Under the pieces are notes generated by a model, which was not told the DNA's origin, did not search any database, and worked only from the letters and a program-made list of their open reading frames with translations. A stretch of 64,000 bases of DNA from Auriscalpium vulgare (Eukaryota; Basidiomycota; Agaricomycetes; Russulales; Auriscalpiaceae): the NCBI GenBank assembly GCA_019915015.1, contig JAHBBC010000023.1:62001-126000 (forward strand), read 5' to 3'. Below are positions 24,245 to 35,835 of this stretch, piece by piece (position 1 is the stretch's first letter; each line of letters opens with the position of its first letter). The position numbers were made by a program, and so were the translations under genes.

Positions 24245-26083
24245 TTAAGAAATGTTCTGTGCTTGAAAGTTGACGAGGTGCTGCTAAAAGCCCCCTCCGA
24301 CTTAAGTAGGATCCATAGTCTACTGGCGACCGACGAGCTGGCTGATGCAGTTCAAGTTCTGGGATGCCGTTAGAGTTCCACGAGCATGCGTATTGATCAA
24401 ACATCCTTCGTCTGCCAAACTGAAACCAGCAGTCCACATCGCCGAGAGTAAGGATCAGCATCAGGTGCTTGCGAAGGAAGTACTGAAGAACCCATAGAGC
24501 GGGACCCAAACAAGACTCCTGAGTCACAAGTATGACTGTCCCTGGCGAGTCGATAAAGCGAGATATGTTGCCTGCGAAGCGCGTCGAATGTCCCAGCACT
24601 GGTGCGATACACGGAGTCTCGAGTCCGATGAGACGTCGTGACAGCCCACCGTGACCCCAATTGATGAGTCACTCTGAGCTGGGGATGCGGTGTATGCGTG
24701 AGCTCACAACGGAAGATTGTAAGACCAAGCGGCGCCTTTTACCTATCTCACCGGCAGGAAGAGGTGGTGGTGAGTCGGACGGCGTCGAGTGGCAACGAGC
24801 GGTAAGCCATCCGGCAACTGCCGAGTTGCTGGCGGTGAAACAGTTCAAACCTTTTCTCAGACTCGTCAGTCACTCACGCCCATATCTCATGCTCACGCCC
24901 AACTCACACCGCCGACTGACATCCGCCGACTGACATCCGACGTCGTTGTCGGCATTGTCGCTGACGGAAGCTCGTGACTATTGACTATTGATATCTGACC
25001 TATGCGTCCGTGCGCACATGAAGAATCGTCCAAAGACTCCGGAAAGCTACAATCACGGACACGCCGCAAGAGGTGAGCTTTCTGTGATTGTTGCCTGCAT
25101 TAATAGACGCCACGCCAGTGATGAGTCCATCATAGATGCTCGTCAATGCGTTTGTTGGACGAACGCGCGACTCAGGTGGCGAACTGGTTTTCTACTTGTA
25201 CGATCCTGAGGCACAAGTCTTGACATGTGGCAGCAGTGGGACTTACTGCGCTCGTTTCAAGTTCTCGAGATAGCCTTCCTGCCGGAGGCAAGAAGCATGG
25301 GACTGATGAGCACCCGAGTAGCCGAGTAATCATGCCACTGTTGGTGCACCGATCGCCAGCGCGCCAATGTTTCCCTGCGGTTCCTCTTCTGATTCTGCTC
25401 GCCGAAACTTCGTGCTGAGATAGACCGCGGTCAATGCGTGGAAGGTAAGCGTCCTTTTCCCGCCTGCTCGGTTCTTTGCTAGATGGTTTCGTGGCGATCT
25501 CACAGGCTCACATAAAGCGTCTATGTAAGATTTCAGCGCTCCTCTTACCTGTCCTCCGCACGGGTTCATTTCCTATGCAAAGCTATACAACTGGAGAGCG
25601 TGCAGCGATGCAGACGAAAGGCGTTTGACCGCGGTAAGGATGGACATGTCGCTGGTATTCAATGCGTGCCTTTGGTCTAAACTGACATCTTCGTAAATCC
25701 CTCCAGATTGTGATACTGGTAGAAGAGAATCATAAGTATGCACCGTGACCTCGCTTTGCACATGCCGCGCTGCCGATGAGAACGTCCCATATTCCTCACT
25801 CTGGACCGTACCCTTCTCGAAGGGAAATTTACCGCATTGAATACCGAAACTTGTTTCATGCAGCGAGCAGAACAGAATGGCGTGCGGGCGCGCGGCGGGA
25901 GGGTGGGGCTACCGCTTACATCTTATCGCTCTCTTACAGGTGGTCGGACCGTGACTTGTGAGCGGGTGAGCCTGAGAGGCCACTCGAGGACGATAAAAGG
26001 TGCTCAGGATGGCTGAATTTCGCCATCGGACATCTGTCTCGATACCAAGGCAAGCGCACTTCAGACAACAAAGCACCAACGCT
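24245..26083. other. Intergenic region between copies A and B, partly duplicated
   Basis: This is a 1.8 kb region between divergent genes. From about 25030 onward it resembles the region before copy C (from about 28540), including blocks around ACTTACTGCGCTCGTTTCAAG and GCCGATGAGAACGTC. Frames are broken and I see no intact gene; a decayed duplicated gene is possible. Short direct repeats (GCCGACTGACATCC, twice) lie near 24912-24940. Confidence 0.5.
25992..25999 (+). promoter_or_regulatory. TATA-like element of copy B
   Basis: GATAAAAG lies about 85 bases upstream of the start codon and is followed by GTGCTCAGGATGGCTGA, which is nearly identical in front of copy C. Conservation between the copies supports a core promoter. 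Confidence 0.6.
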
Positions 26084-27802
26084 ATGGTTTTCCTCCCCAA
26101 GCTCGGTCTTCTGATCGCGTACGTGTGTCTGCTAACGGTCGAATATTATCGCCAACTAACACGTTCCGCAGTGCCGGAGCTGCGCTCTTCATGCGAGGTG
26201 ACTGCAGACGATCTTTCACTTTCTGTCCATGGCATGCTGATATATATTGTGTGTAGCCCATGCTCAAGCTTTCCCGGTACCGTCAATCACACCCGCTCAG
26301 CAGGTGGCGGCGCAAGTGGCGGTCGTCCAGCTTGCCCAGTCGGACGCGGGAAAGAACAATCTTACGAGCGACGTTGCGAATGCCGCCGCCGTTGCCGTAG
26401 GCATCGCGCAGAATTTCACCACTATCGGGACGCAGCTGCAGACCATTGACAACATGAATCTCCAGCCGCAGAAGTTTTTCCCACAGTGGCAAATCTTTCG
26501 TAATGTGAGGGAATACGCGTTGTCCTCGACATCCTTTCTACCCTCGCGACTGACAAGATACCGGTGCTCCTGACCTTGCGATAGACCTACCTGACCTTGC
26601 TGCAGACGGCTAAAAACCAGGCCAGTGCAATCGCGGGGTATGCCGACGGTACGCCGTAATCCTTTGCATTCCGAATTCATGTCCGGACTGATACGGAACA
26701 CCAGAGTTCAACGCTGGAATCTTGCAGATTATCACCAACGACGGCATCGACAACGATACAAAGATAGCCGTTTTGGACTCCTTTATCGCTGTATGTTGCA
26801 AGGCTCTTCAATTGTGACATGAAACTGATCTTGATTATCCCTGACCAGCAATCGACTACATTCCAGAATGGCTCGAATTTCTTGGCAATTGAGTTTGCGA
26901 CCCTGGGTTCGAACCTCACCGAGTTCACCGGCAACTTTGCCAACTTCGCGCGCAACAGGACGGCCGGGGACAACGCTACTATCAATGACCTTCTTCAGGT
27001 CCGTCCCGTCCGATACGATGTTGCGACTGTTAGCTGACTTCTACATATGTAGCAAATTGGTAATCTGCAGTCGGAGGTCTCCAAAATTGAGACTTCGGTG
27101 AGCTGAATCGCTCCGTATATCTTCTAACACAGCTCACCGCACTGCAGATGGTCGCGCTTGGTATCGCCATGGGCTCGGCGCTTCTCGGATCAGCGGCTTT
27201 GTTGGTCGTCCTCCCCGAGTTCGCTCCTGGCATTGTCGTGGGTGTCGACGTGCTTATAGCCTGCAAGCTATCATCGCTCACACCCTTGGTACAGATTGCA
27301 GCTGCCATCGCTGAAGGCATCTTAGCGGTAACGGAGATCGGATTGGTCACCGCCATCGGCGGTAAGTACATCTCCTGTCTGGGATTGCGCTTTCTTGGAT
27401 TCTGACGAGGACGATTGCATCCCAGTCGATAACAACAAGATCGGGTCCCTGCAGAATCAGGTCCAGGAGCTTCAAAACGACATTTCCCTCATCAATGGCG
27501 TCCAGGGCCAGCTCAACAACACGGCGACAAACCAGATCCCCATCATGACAGCCCACCTCAGCATGTTCACGCAGGTGTGGCAGGATGTCGCGGACGACTG
27601 CACAAAGCTCATCGGGTGGCTGAAAGAGGGCGCGAACAGCACGGTAAGGTGTATGCTCCATGTGCATCGAGCGAAACTGATGACTGCTGAGCAACAGAAC
27701 CAGCCCATCGTGCTTGCTGTCTGGCTCAATCAGAGTACTACTATCTACGATAGCATGAGTGATGCTCTCACTCAGTATGCTACTTCAGTTGCCATCATTT
27801 GA
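26084..27802 (+). CDS. Secreted alpha-helical pore-former-like protein, copy B
   Basis: Two short exons and the start of a third encode a strong signal peptide (MVFLPKLGLLIAAGAALFMR, then AHAQAFPVP). The mature part is almost entirely helical: AAQVAVVQLAQSDAGKNN and AVGIAQNFTTIGTQLQTID, then an aromatic-rich QKFFPQWQIF segment, then FTGNFANFARNRTAGDNATI. A central pair of hydrophobic helices follows (MVALGIAMGSALLGSAALL and AAAIAEGILAVTEIGLVTAI). After it comes a heptad-like helix (NKIGSLQNQVQELQNDIS) and a last helix with FTQVWQDVADDCTKLIGWL. About eight exons, phases conserved with copy C. A secreted helical protein with a central hydrophobic hairpin suggests membrane insertion, as in the HBL/ClyA superfamily. 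The target is unknown. All exons appear open. Confidence 0.75.
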
Positions 27803-29520
27803 TCGAAGGCAGCGGGTCTTTTCTCTCTCAAGTTACTAACAATTTATGGGCTCTTTGGACTCGGTTGATTCGCCAATACTTATGTCGTAGGATGTACAAA
27901 TACATTCTTGATTCTGTTGATTCTGTCGCGCGCATCTTGTATATTCTAACCGTCGATTGTCGAGTGAGAAAGCAGACCGTGGACCACGGCTACTGTGGCA
28001 AGAAAAGTTCGCGCAAATTGCGGGCGATTTTGAAAAGTTGTCGTCATCGGAGACTCGTAGGACGGACAACGCTCATATAGACATCCAGGATTCCACCTTT
28101 GCAGTGCTCAATGCATTGCAAACTCGCATCATTATCCCGGGCGTCAAGGATAGCGTAATACTATTCAATGTGTCTCGAGCTCCGGAGAGCAATCGACAAC
28201 TCGCAGTTTGGCGTACTAAAAGCAGCCAGTATGACCACTATATATGTCATGATGTTTGGCGGATGCAGTGGGTCCATGATAAGAGACCTGCCAGCGTTGA
28301 GTCCGAGTAAGTACTCCGTCCCGTCGAACACTCACCGCCCTGGCCGACTCGCCCGGAAGTCGTCACCGCGTCACCGCGTTATCGTCACGTCACGCGGTCA
28401 CCGTCACAGCGTTTCTTCAATTGCGCGACCATGTCCAACTGCCAGCTGTCGGACGATCTTCACCACCCTCAGGCTCCGAGGCCACTGGCAGACCATGCCT
28501 AATACTGTGGCCAATTTTTCCGATGACTGGAGACTTCGGAAAGCTCCAGGATATGCTGGAGGTGAGTTACCATCAGTGTACGACTGCCACGCCAAGCCCT
28601 GAGCCTGCGAAGGTTGAATCTCTTTACTCTGCCTCGAGGAGACTACGCCAAGCCTCAACGACCTTTTGATGCCGCGTGATCCAGTGATCTTGTCATAACA
28701 GCACGACTATCTTCTGTGCCAGACTATGATTCTGTCACTCTTTCTGATGAATATGCCAGGACTTACTGCGCCCGTTTCAAGTTTGCTAGCCGCCGGAATA
28801 CACCGATCGCCAATTTGCCGGCCGTGCTCTGTTGTTTATCTTCTGATCCTGCTCTCCGAAACGTGCTGCTGTCATCGACCGCGAGGGCAGGTGAGCATCG
28901 TTCTCTTCCTTCTATGTTCTTTGTTTCATTGCTTTTATAATGGCGTCGCAGCTCAAATGAAGTCACTGGCCCTTGTAAGAATCCAGCTCGCATTTCTTCA
29001 GCGCGATTTTTGTTCCTGTGCAATTGAAGAGTCAGTTTTCAAAAATGCGCAGCCGTGCTCTGCATGCTTGCCTTGTTGGAAACGGTCGCGTCAATCGCTT
29101 TCCTTCCATCCCATCTGCGAACCAGTCCAGACCATGACATGAAACTTGCAGAAGAGAATCGTGCGTGCGCATTGTGGCCTCGCGTTGTGCATGCCGCTCT
29201 GCCGATGAGAACGTCGCCTATTCCTCATTGTGAACAGTGGTCTTCTTGCATATGTGCGTGGCAGCAGGCTTCACGGCATTGAATAACGAAACTTGTTTCA
29301 TGCAGCAAGCAGAATAACATCTCGTGTTCTGGCGGCGGGAGGACGGGGCTATCGCCTTACGATGATGGCCCTCTCACAGGACGTCAGGAATACTAACAGA
29401 ATATTGCGACTCGCAAGCGTGCGAGAGGCCTCTCGTGAGCGATAAAAGCTGCTCAGGATGGCTGAGTCGCTATCGGACTTCTGTGTCGATACCTAGGCGA
29501 GTACACCCCAGATCCAAGTC
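27803..29520. other. Intergenic region between copies B and C, partly duplicated
   Basis: The first ~700 bases hold no recognisable gene. A short GTCACCGCG-type repeat lies near 28353-28405. From about 28540 the sequence parallels that before copy B (TTCGGAAAGCTCC, then ACTTACTGCGCCCGTTTCAAG, then GCCGATGAGAACGTC). No intact coding region. Confidence 0.5.
29441..29448 (+). promoter_or_regulatory. TATA-like element of copy C
   Basis: GATAAAAG stands 80 bases upstream of the start codon, at a place equivalent to the element before copy B. Confidence 0.6.
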
Positions 29521-31218
29521 ATGGTTTTCCTCTCCAAGCTCGGTCTTCTGTTCGCGTACGTGCTTGCAGTACGAGTCTGCTTGTGGGTGATCTCTCACTA
29601 ACACGTTCCCCGCAGTGCCGGAGCTGCGCTGTGCCTGCGAGGTAAATGCAGGCGACGTACCACTTTCTGTCCGTGCCATACTGAGGCGAACATCCTGCAT
29701 AGCTCATGCTCAAGCGTTCCCGGTTCCGTCAATTACGCCCGCTCAGCAAGTGGCGGCGCAAGTGGCGGTCGTCAAGCTTGCGCAGTCGGATGCGGGAAAG
29801 AACAATCTTACTAGCGACGTAGCGAAGGCTGCCGCCGTCGCCGCAGGCATCGCGCAGAATTTCACCACCATCGGGGCGCAGTTGCTAATCATCGACAACG
29901 ACAATCTCCAACCGCAGAAGTTCTTCCCTCAGTGGCAGGTTTTTCGTGACGTGAGTTTTCTTTGTCCTTGCCGCCCTCGCGCCCAGAACGACACTTATGT
30001 GCTTGTAATAGACCTACCTATCCCTGCTGCAGTTGGCCAAAAATCAGGCCAGTGCAATCGCGGGGTATGCTGACGGTGAGTCCATGAACGCTTTGTTTTG
30101 CGAATTTTGCTTGGACTGACACGGATCGCCAGAGTTCAACGCGGGAATTTTATCCATTGTCACCGACGACGGCATCGAAAGCGATCAAAAGATCGCCATT
30201 CTGAACACGTTCATTGCTGTATGTCGCAACGTCTTTCATCCCATAGTAGGAGGCTGACCTTGACTATCCGTGACCAGCAATCGAGCACATTCCAAAACAA
30301 CTCGAATATCTTGGCGATTCAGTTTGCGACGCTGGCTTCGAACCTCACCGAGTTCACCGGCAACTTTGCCAACTTCGCTCGCAACAGGACGGTAGGGGAC
30401 AACTCTACTATCAACGATCTGCTGCAGGTTCGTCTCGTCCTACATGATGTCGCAATCTTTAGCTGGCTTACTATCCGAAGCAAATTGCGGCTCTAGAGAC
30501 AGAGGTCTCCAATATTGAGATTTCGGTGAGCTGTGGACGCCAGCGTACATGTCAATGCAATGCAGCTCACCGGGCTGCAGATGATCGCACTTGGTGTCGC
30601 CATGGGCTCAACGCTTCTCGGATCAGGCGCTTTGCTCGTTTTCCTCCCGGAATTTGCTCCTGCCATCATAGTGAGTATATAGGTGCGCGGGTACACCCAC
30701 AAGCCATCTCACCTACACGGCTCAGATTGGAGCTGCCATCGCCGAAGGCATCTTGGCGGGAACGGAGATCGGCCTGGCGGTAGCCATCGCCGGTAAGTAG
30801 CCTTCCTCCCTCGAATTCTCGCCGTTTGTACTGACTAGTATGCTACTCTAGTCGACAACAACAAGATTGGGTCCCTGGAGAACCGTGTTAACCAACTTCG
30901 TGCCGACATCTCCCTCATCAACGGCGTTCAGAGTCGGCTCAACGACACGGCGACGAACGATATTCCGGTTATGGCAGCCCACCTCAGCATGTTTACGCAG
31001 GTGTGGCAGGATGTCGCGGACGACTGCACGAAGCTCATCGGGTGGCTGGAAGGGGGCGCGAACAACACGGTAAGGAGTTAATTCCTTGTGCATTGGGCTA
31101 ATTGCTGACTCCTGAGCAACAGAACCAGCCCATCGTGCTCACTGTATTCCTCGCTCAGGCTACCACTATATATGATAGCATGAGTGATGCTCTCACTCAG
31201 TATGCTACCCAAGTTTGA
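29521..31218 (+). CDS. Secreted alpha-helical pore-former-like protein, copy C
   Basis: This is a close paralogue of copy B with the same exon plan. It has a signal peptide (MVFLSKLGLLFAAGAALCLR, AHAQAFPVP), helices with AAQVAVVKLAQSDAGKNN and AAGIAQNFTTIGAQLLIID, then FTGNFANFARNRTVGDNSTI. The central hydrophobic hairpin is present (MIALGVAMGSTLLGSGALL and GAAIAEGILAGTEIGLAVAI). The heptad-like helix reads NKIGSLENRVNQLRADIS and the last helix FTQVWQDVADDCTKLIGWL. It ends at TGA 31216-31218. Differences from B are scattered substitutions without a frameshift, which suggests that both copies are kept. The spacer between the two hydrophobic segments is short, as expected for a membrane-inserting hairpin. 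Function as a pore former is inference from architecture. Confidence 0.75.
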
Positions 31219-31398
31219 GTTTGAACGAAGGTAACACACCATTTCCTCTCAATTCGTCGAACACTGTACGGGTTTTCTGATTTAGTTGTTGCGTCGATAT
31301 GTAGTTAGTTAGGTAGGTAGGTTGTACCGATATCGATTGAATACGATGCTGTAAATATCCTTGTGATCTGTCCCTGTCGAGATGATCTAAGAACTGAG

Positions 31399-33520
31399 CT
31401 AGCGCCAGAACTGCCACCAAGCTGCCTCCGGTTGCTCGTCGCCTTCTGAAACATCCCAGAGAGAGCAATGCATGAGCGTCTCCACCAGTGAATTCAGTTC
31501 CCCCACAGTGACTATTGACTCGATCAACGTCATCTGTCCCTTGCTGTTGATCGCCTTGTCCAGCACCGTCTGCACGCGCGCCTCTCGAGCCTCTGAGATC
31601 AACTCGTGCATATCTTCGGTGCACTCGTGGTCGCGTAGGCGGAACGCGCCGTACGTAGGCGGGAAGACGGTGTAGTCGATGCGCACGCCAAGCTCCGCAC
31701 GGGATACGCCAGGAAAGTCACGCGCAATGGTCTTGCGGAGGCGCGACGCGTTGTTGCGTGCGTCCAGGATGGCTAAATTGTTGTGGAAGGAGTGGTCGTC
31801 GCGGTAGAAGCTGTCTATATCTGGGGTAGCTGTGGCGCAGAGTTAGCCACAGCTCGATGACGTTGGTATGCAGGTTCGTACTTTTCTTGTCTTCCTGCCT
31901 CAGCTTACACTCCGTCTTGTGGCCCTTGGTCTTCCAGTCCGCAACTTGACATTTTTCCGAACAGTAGTAAACTTGTCGGCAACCGGAGCATCGTCTCAGG
32001 GAGGTCCTTGTCGACGGTTCCTTGCACTAAAGCATTCAGGTTCAGCTATTAGCCAGAGGAAGACCTAGAAGTGCGAGCGTACATAATTGCAACACCCCAA
32101 TTCCTTCCGCATAGCGTCGCCCAAGTTCCTTGCGTCGACACGCTCTTTCGCAAGCTCTTGCATGGTATCCCACGCCTCCTGGTAACGGGCGGGCGCGAGC
32201 GCGAGCTTTGCGCGAACGTCGGTGGCATCGAGCTTGTCCAGTGCAGGCCCAACGGCGGAGACGACGTGTCTGAAGACGAGGTATCGCGGGATGATGTTTG
32301 CGATGAACGAGAAGGCCATGTCTTGTACATGGTCGTCGAATTGTGCGAATAGCGGGCTGGCATTTACGTAGGCCTGCAGGAAGCCCTCCTCAACGATCTG
32401 CTTGATCCACGGGATGCCTTGCCCAGCCTCAACGAGGTTGTGTAGGAATAGGAAGCATGCCCTGACAGCTGCGACGAGAAGTGTGCTGGGGTCTATGGTC
32501 GACAGCTTGAGAAACGCCTTCGTGACCAAGGCCATGCCACCCTCGTGAAGAATCGCACGGCGCAGTGGATGCGCAGTGCCCCGCGTAAGATTGTTCAGAA
32601 CGTCAACGTAAACCTTGATGCGATCGACTGAGGGCTGCTTTTCCTTGAGCGCGATGCGTAGGCGAGACATGCCGATTTGGATGACGGCTTTCGGGGACCC
32701 GATAACCTCGACCACCTCGTCAAAGGGTGTAAGCGTTTTGAATTCCATCAGGAGCTGCTGTAGAGCGAACGAGCCCGCGCGCATGTGGGTCTTCGATGGT
32801 GGGGGTCCGGAAGGCTCCTCCTTCCACAGTTTCGCGACCAACTTGAACATACCAGGCGTGTCCGCCATCAAATGACGAATGTTGTCAATGTAGGTGAGTT
32901 TCAAGATACAATTACCTATGACGGCGATGTGCATGCTATGACTGTCCGGATCGTTCTTGAAGGTTTCGGTATAGACAGTATAGAAGACCGTCAGCCATGG
33001 GTATATCATCGGCCAAGCTTTCGCGATTGGGGTGAGCAGAGCGGTGTTGTTCAACTTGGACGGCTGGGCAATCGCGCAGATTTCTGCTAGGCCCTGGAGA
33101 GAAAGAAAGGCGCAGTCCACAGCGAGCTTGTCGGGATTGTGTCGACGTCGGGCCCTGGAGAAGACCAGGTTGGAAGGAATTTTCGACGTGTCGAAAAATG
33201 AGCAAAACAGGTCCACGACTTCGACTGTTTGTAGACTGCGAAGCGCCGGGATCGTGAGCGTCATCGCGGTCAAGTGATTCCGGCTCCCATTGCGCGCATC
33301 TCTGATGGCCTATAAGACGAGTCACGAATGAGGACAAGAATCCCGAGTTGATAGGTATAGAACGGACCGGTCGCGCATCGCGCTCGAGCTCGCGCATAAT
33401 GCGTGCGATCTTGAAAGACTTGTCACTATCGGGAACCCCTTCGGAGAAGTCAGCATATCAGAACAAGCGTTTAAACTGCTATGCGAACTCACCATCTCCG
33501 TCAACGAAAGCGTAGTTCAT
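31399..33520 (-). CDS. MYND-type zinc-finger protein, copy 2
   Basis: The start at 33520 opens a 28-base exon (MNYAFVDGD). A second exon (VPDSDKSFKIARIMRELERD) and a third beginning AIRDARNGSRN follow. The long helical exon (MTLTIPALRSLQTVEVVDLF onwards) contains LRRAILHEGGMALVTKAFLK, which matches the equivalent LRRAILHKGGIGVVTKALLK of copy 1. The MYND finger is complete (CNYCKEP, then RRCSGCRQVYYCSEKCQVAD, then HKTEC). The C-terminal exon has ELGVRIDYTVFPPTYGAF and ends at 31399. The gene is inverted relative to copy 1 at 20251-22221. Its N-terminal part is duplicated a third time at 56403-56735. Role unknown; likely a protein-interaction scaffold. Confidence 0.85.
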
Positions 33521-33884
33521 TGTGCCTTGGAAAATGGCTACGCAAAGCGACGTCGGAATAGCGGATCTGCCAAGGATCTGCGGGGGTTTGAACGTTGCAC
33601 TCTTGTCGGCTCCTATCGACTGGGGGCGGGATGACTGCACTGAGACAGCAGAAAAGGGAGCTCGTGTTGGAGAAAGGTGCGGAAGGCCGAACTCGTCCGA
33701 AAAAATCAAATAAGGCTGCGATTGCCACAGATGGATATGGATGCCTCTCTAAAGCTACAAATCTGTCAGAACTCAACATCCTACGTCAGATATGCATGGC
33801 TGGTTTGCTTCCGCTCAAATAAATGTCTCAAAGGCGCGTAAAGGCTGTGATAGATGGACAAAAAAAATGGTAGAAAAAATATAT
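33521..33884. other. Spacer between MYND copy 2 and tRNA-Glu
   Basis: This 364-base spacer is part of the 2.7 kb inverted duplication. It has no gene. A poly-A run (33860-33866 and nearby) lies just beyond the tRNA 3' end, so on the tRNA-coding strand it gives T runs that can serve as a pol III terminator. Confidence 0.5.
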
Positions 33885-33994
33885 TCGGGTACGGGGAATC
33901 GAACCCCGAGCTGCCGCGGCCACTTCGACTGAGGGATGAACTCCCTTGATCGCGGTTTGAGAGGCGGCAATGTTAGCCGTTACACCATACCCGA
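33885..33994 (-). tRNA. tRNA-Glu(CUC) with intron
   Basis: The seven-base acceptor stem pairs TCGGGTA with TACCCGA. The D-arm region reads GGTGTAACGGCTAAC, typical of eukaryotic tRNA-Glu. The anticodon stem GCCGC/GCGGC encloses the loop CT-CTC-A with anticodon CUC. An intron of about 38-39 bases sits just 3' of the anticodon, in the normal position. The T-arm GGGGTTCGATTCCCC is perfect. The mature sequence is identical to the copy at 55894-56003, although the introns differ. Confidence 0.93.
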
Positions 33995-34149
33995 GATGAT
34001 CGTTATGCAGAGTTAGAAAGCTATATTGAGGAATGTTCTGTCAGAGCAGGATCCACATTAGTCGCATACTACATAGCATACAAGCTCTTATAGCGCCAGC
34101 GAGATGGTCTGTATGCGGTGCGGACGATCCTGAGAGACGTCAGCCAGAT

Positions 34150-35835
34150 TCACGAAGAAGTCTGGCAAAATCGACGCACCTCCATCAGCAAAACACCGTC
34201 GTCGCAGAGGTCAACTTGATGCACGTATCTCTTCAGGACGATCTCCCGCGCCTTCCTTCTCACCAATCGAGGCAGCGACGTCTTGACCAAGCCATAACCC
34301 GTCTCAGCCTCCTCCTCGAAGATAACGCTGTGTGTAACCGCCTCACCACCCTCGGAGGTGCCCGAGGCCGTTATCGCCCTCCGCACCCGGTGAGCATCGT
34401 AGTCTGAGATGATGAGCTCTTTCTCCTCCTCATCGTACTCGACGGTTCGCATCCCGTGCATGACGAACGACCGCAATCGAAGCTCGGATACGCGAGCGAA
34501 GTGCACGCCAGACGATGCCCATGAGTCCCATGGCACGGTGCCGTGCCCGCCGGCCGTCCAAGGGCCGTCGCACAGAAAAATGTCCGGGGCGAACACAACC
34601 ACGAAGCAATCGCCATAATCGACATCAGAGAGAAAGCCCAAACCGAGGAGTCTTTTGGACCGATCGGGAGAGAATATCCCTTGTTCAGATGAGGATGAAG
34701 CCGGTGGCGAGCTACGGTTCTCGTAAAAGAAAGGTTCCCCGTGTGAAGCAAGTTTAGGGAGAGCATAGGAGCCCACGAGGGCTCCCGTTAGCTCGAGATC
34801 CGCACCCACTCTGCTGAGGTCGTATAATCGAAGAGAAAGTTGGGCAGAAACCTCCGGGGCATCAGGTGGTTCGCAGAACATGGTCAAGATGTGACTTGAG
34901 TCCACGAAGCTGAATCTCGGAAATTCAAAGCTAGGTACAGGGGTGTATGAGAGCATCTATCATCGAAGAGGCTGTCAATCGTGAAGAACGAGACAGAGTA
35001 GACAGTGGCCCACCGAGTACACCAGCTGGACACCTGTTTTCCAATTCCAAATGGACAAATGGCCGAGAACCTCGGGATTGCACAGGTTCGTGCCGACGAA
35101 GTCGCCACAGAGCTTCGTCTCCCCGAAAGCCAGGCCAGGAAAGTTGATCCTGCCGGACCACATACACTCAGGGTGAACATCCCCCGTTGACAACGAGCGG
35201 ACGATGGCATACATCCTATCGCGGACGTCAGTAAGCGAAGGAAGTGAGATCGGCACAATATCTTGACACATACGGAGTTGACATTCTAGTACTGACGATC
35301 ATCAAATCCTGCGACGCATCCACAGCCAACTCATCGACGCAACAATTTACATGCACCTCCCAAAACCGGGTTTCAACGCCGCGCAGTACGGAAGGAAGCT
35401 GCTTCACAAAGAGCGTTCCCAGAGGGTCGTCGCTGTACATGTCTTGCCGGGCAACGGCATTGTTGGACACGATGACGATGCTGTTGGAGATCCATCTGGA
35501 TACAGGGTACTCGGACTGGAGAACCTCGGTCCATGGGAGCTCGCGCCAGGCGAAGTCGTGGGCCTGTATGCGTTGGAGACGATCCGCAGAAGTGACCGTA
35601 CGGCTCGCAGGTCCCTCGCGGAGCCCGCACGCCGCAAGCTCGAGCCGGCACTGCAGCTCGACGGACGCGCCGATAGAAGTCCTCAGTTGATGACACGCCT
35701 TGAAAGCTTCTGGGTCAGAACATTGAGCGTCTGCAATCGATGGGGACGCACCAGCCTAAGAGCCAACAAGTCTCGGATATCCAGGTAGTCAAGGGCCTTC
35801 AAAATGAGCTCTTCCGGTAGGGCGAGCCAAGGCAT
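34150..35835 (-). CDS. F-box protein, copy 1 of the duplicated pair
   Basis: The start at 35835 gives MPWLALPEELILKALDYLDI and RDLLALRL, a clear F-box. A short intron joins to an exon with CHQLRTSIGASVELQCRLEL and RLQRIQAHDFAWRELPW. A second intron (GTATGT...GATAG, about 35217-35274) removes what otherwise looks like a frameshift. The C-terminal exon (PSFEFPRFSFVDSSHILTM onwards) contains YDEEEKELIISDYDAHRV and ends QVDLCDDGVLLMEVRRFCQT at 34150. The family is common in Agaricomycetes: an F-box plus a beta-propeller-like region. It would act as a substrate receptor of an SCF ubiquitin ligase; the substrate is unknown. The closest relative in the window is the inverted copy at 54078-55738. Confidence 0.8.

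Larger units (their letters stand above)
25030..27802. repeat. Tandem segmental duplication, unit 1 (holds copy B)
   Basis: This segment is homologous to about 28540-31218. The two start codons lie 3437 bases apart. Similarity covers the upstream flank, the TATA-like element, exons and introns. Edges are estimated by eye. Confidence 0.75.
28540..31218. repeat. Tandem segmental duplication, unit 2 (holds copy C)
   Basis: This is the second unit of the duplication that begins near 25030. The flank before the gene is more diverged than the exons. Confidence 0.75.

Noticed and set aside
24096..24599. A 167-codon minus-strand frame before copy A
   Set aside because: The signal-peptide exons of copy A use a different frame in the same place and splice correctly; this frame has no motif.
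24661..25800. CRISPR-like or mobile-element origin of the repeats near copies A-C
   Set aside because: The repeats are parts of a single two-copy tandem duplication, with no array, terminal repeats or transposase.
35217..35280. A frameshift in the F-box gene at 34150-35835
   Set aside because: A GTATGT...GATAG intron at the same position in both paralogues restores the frame.
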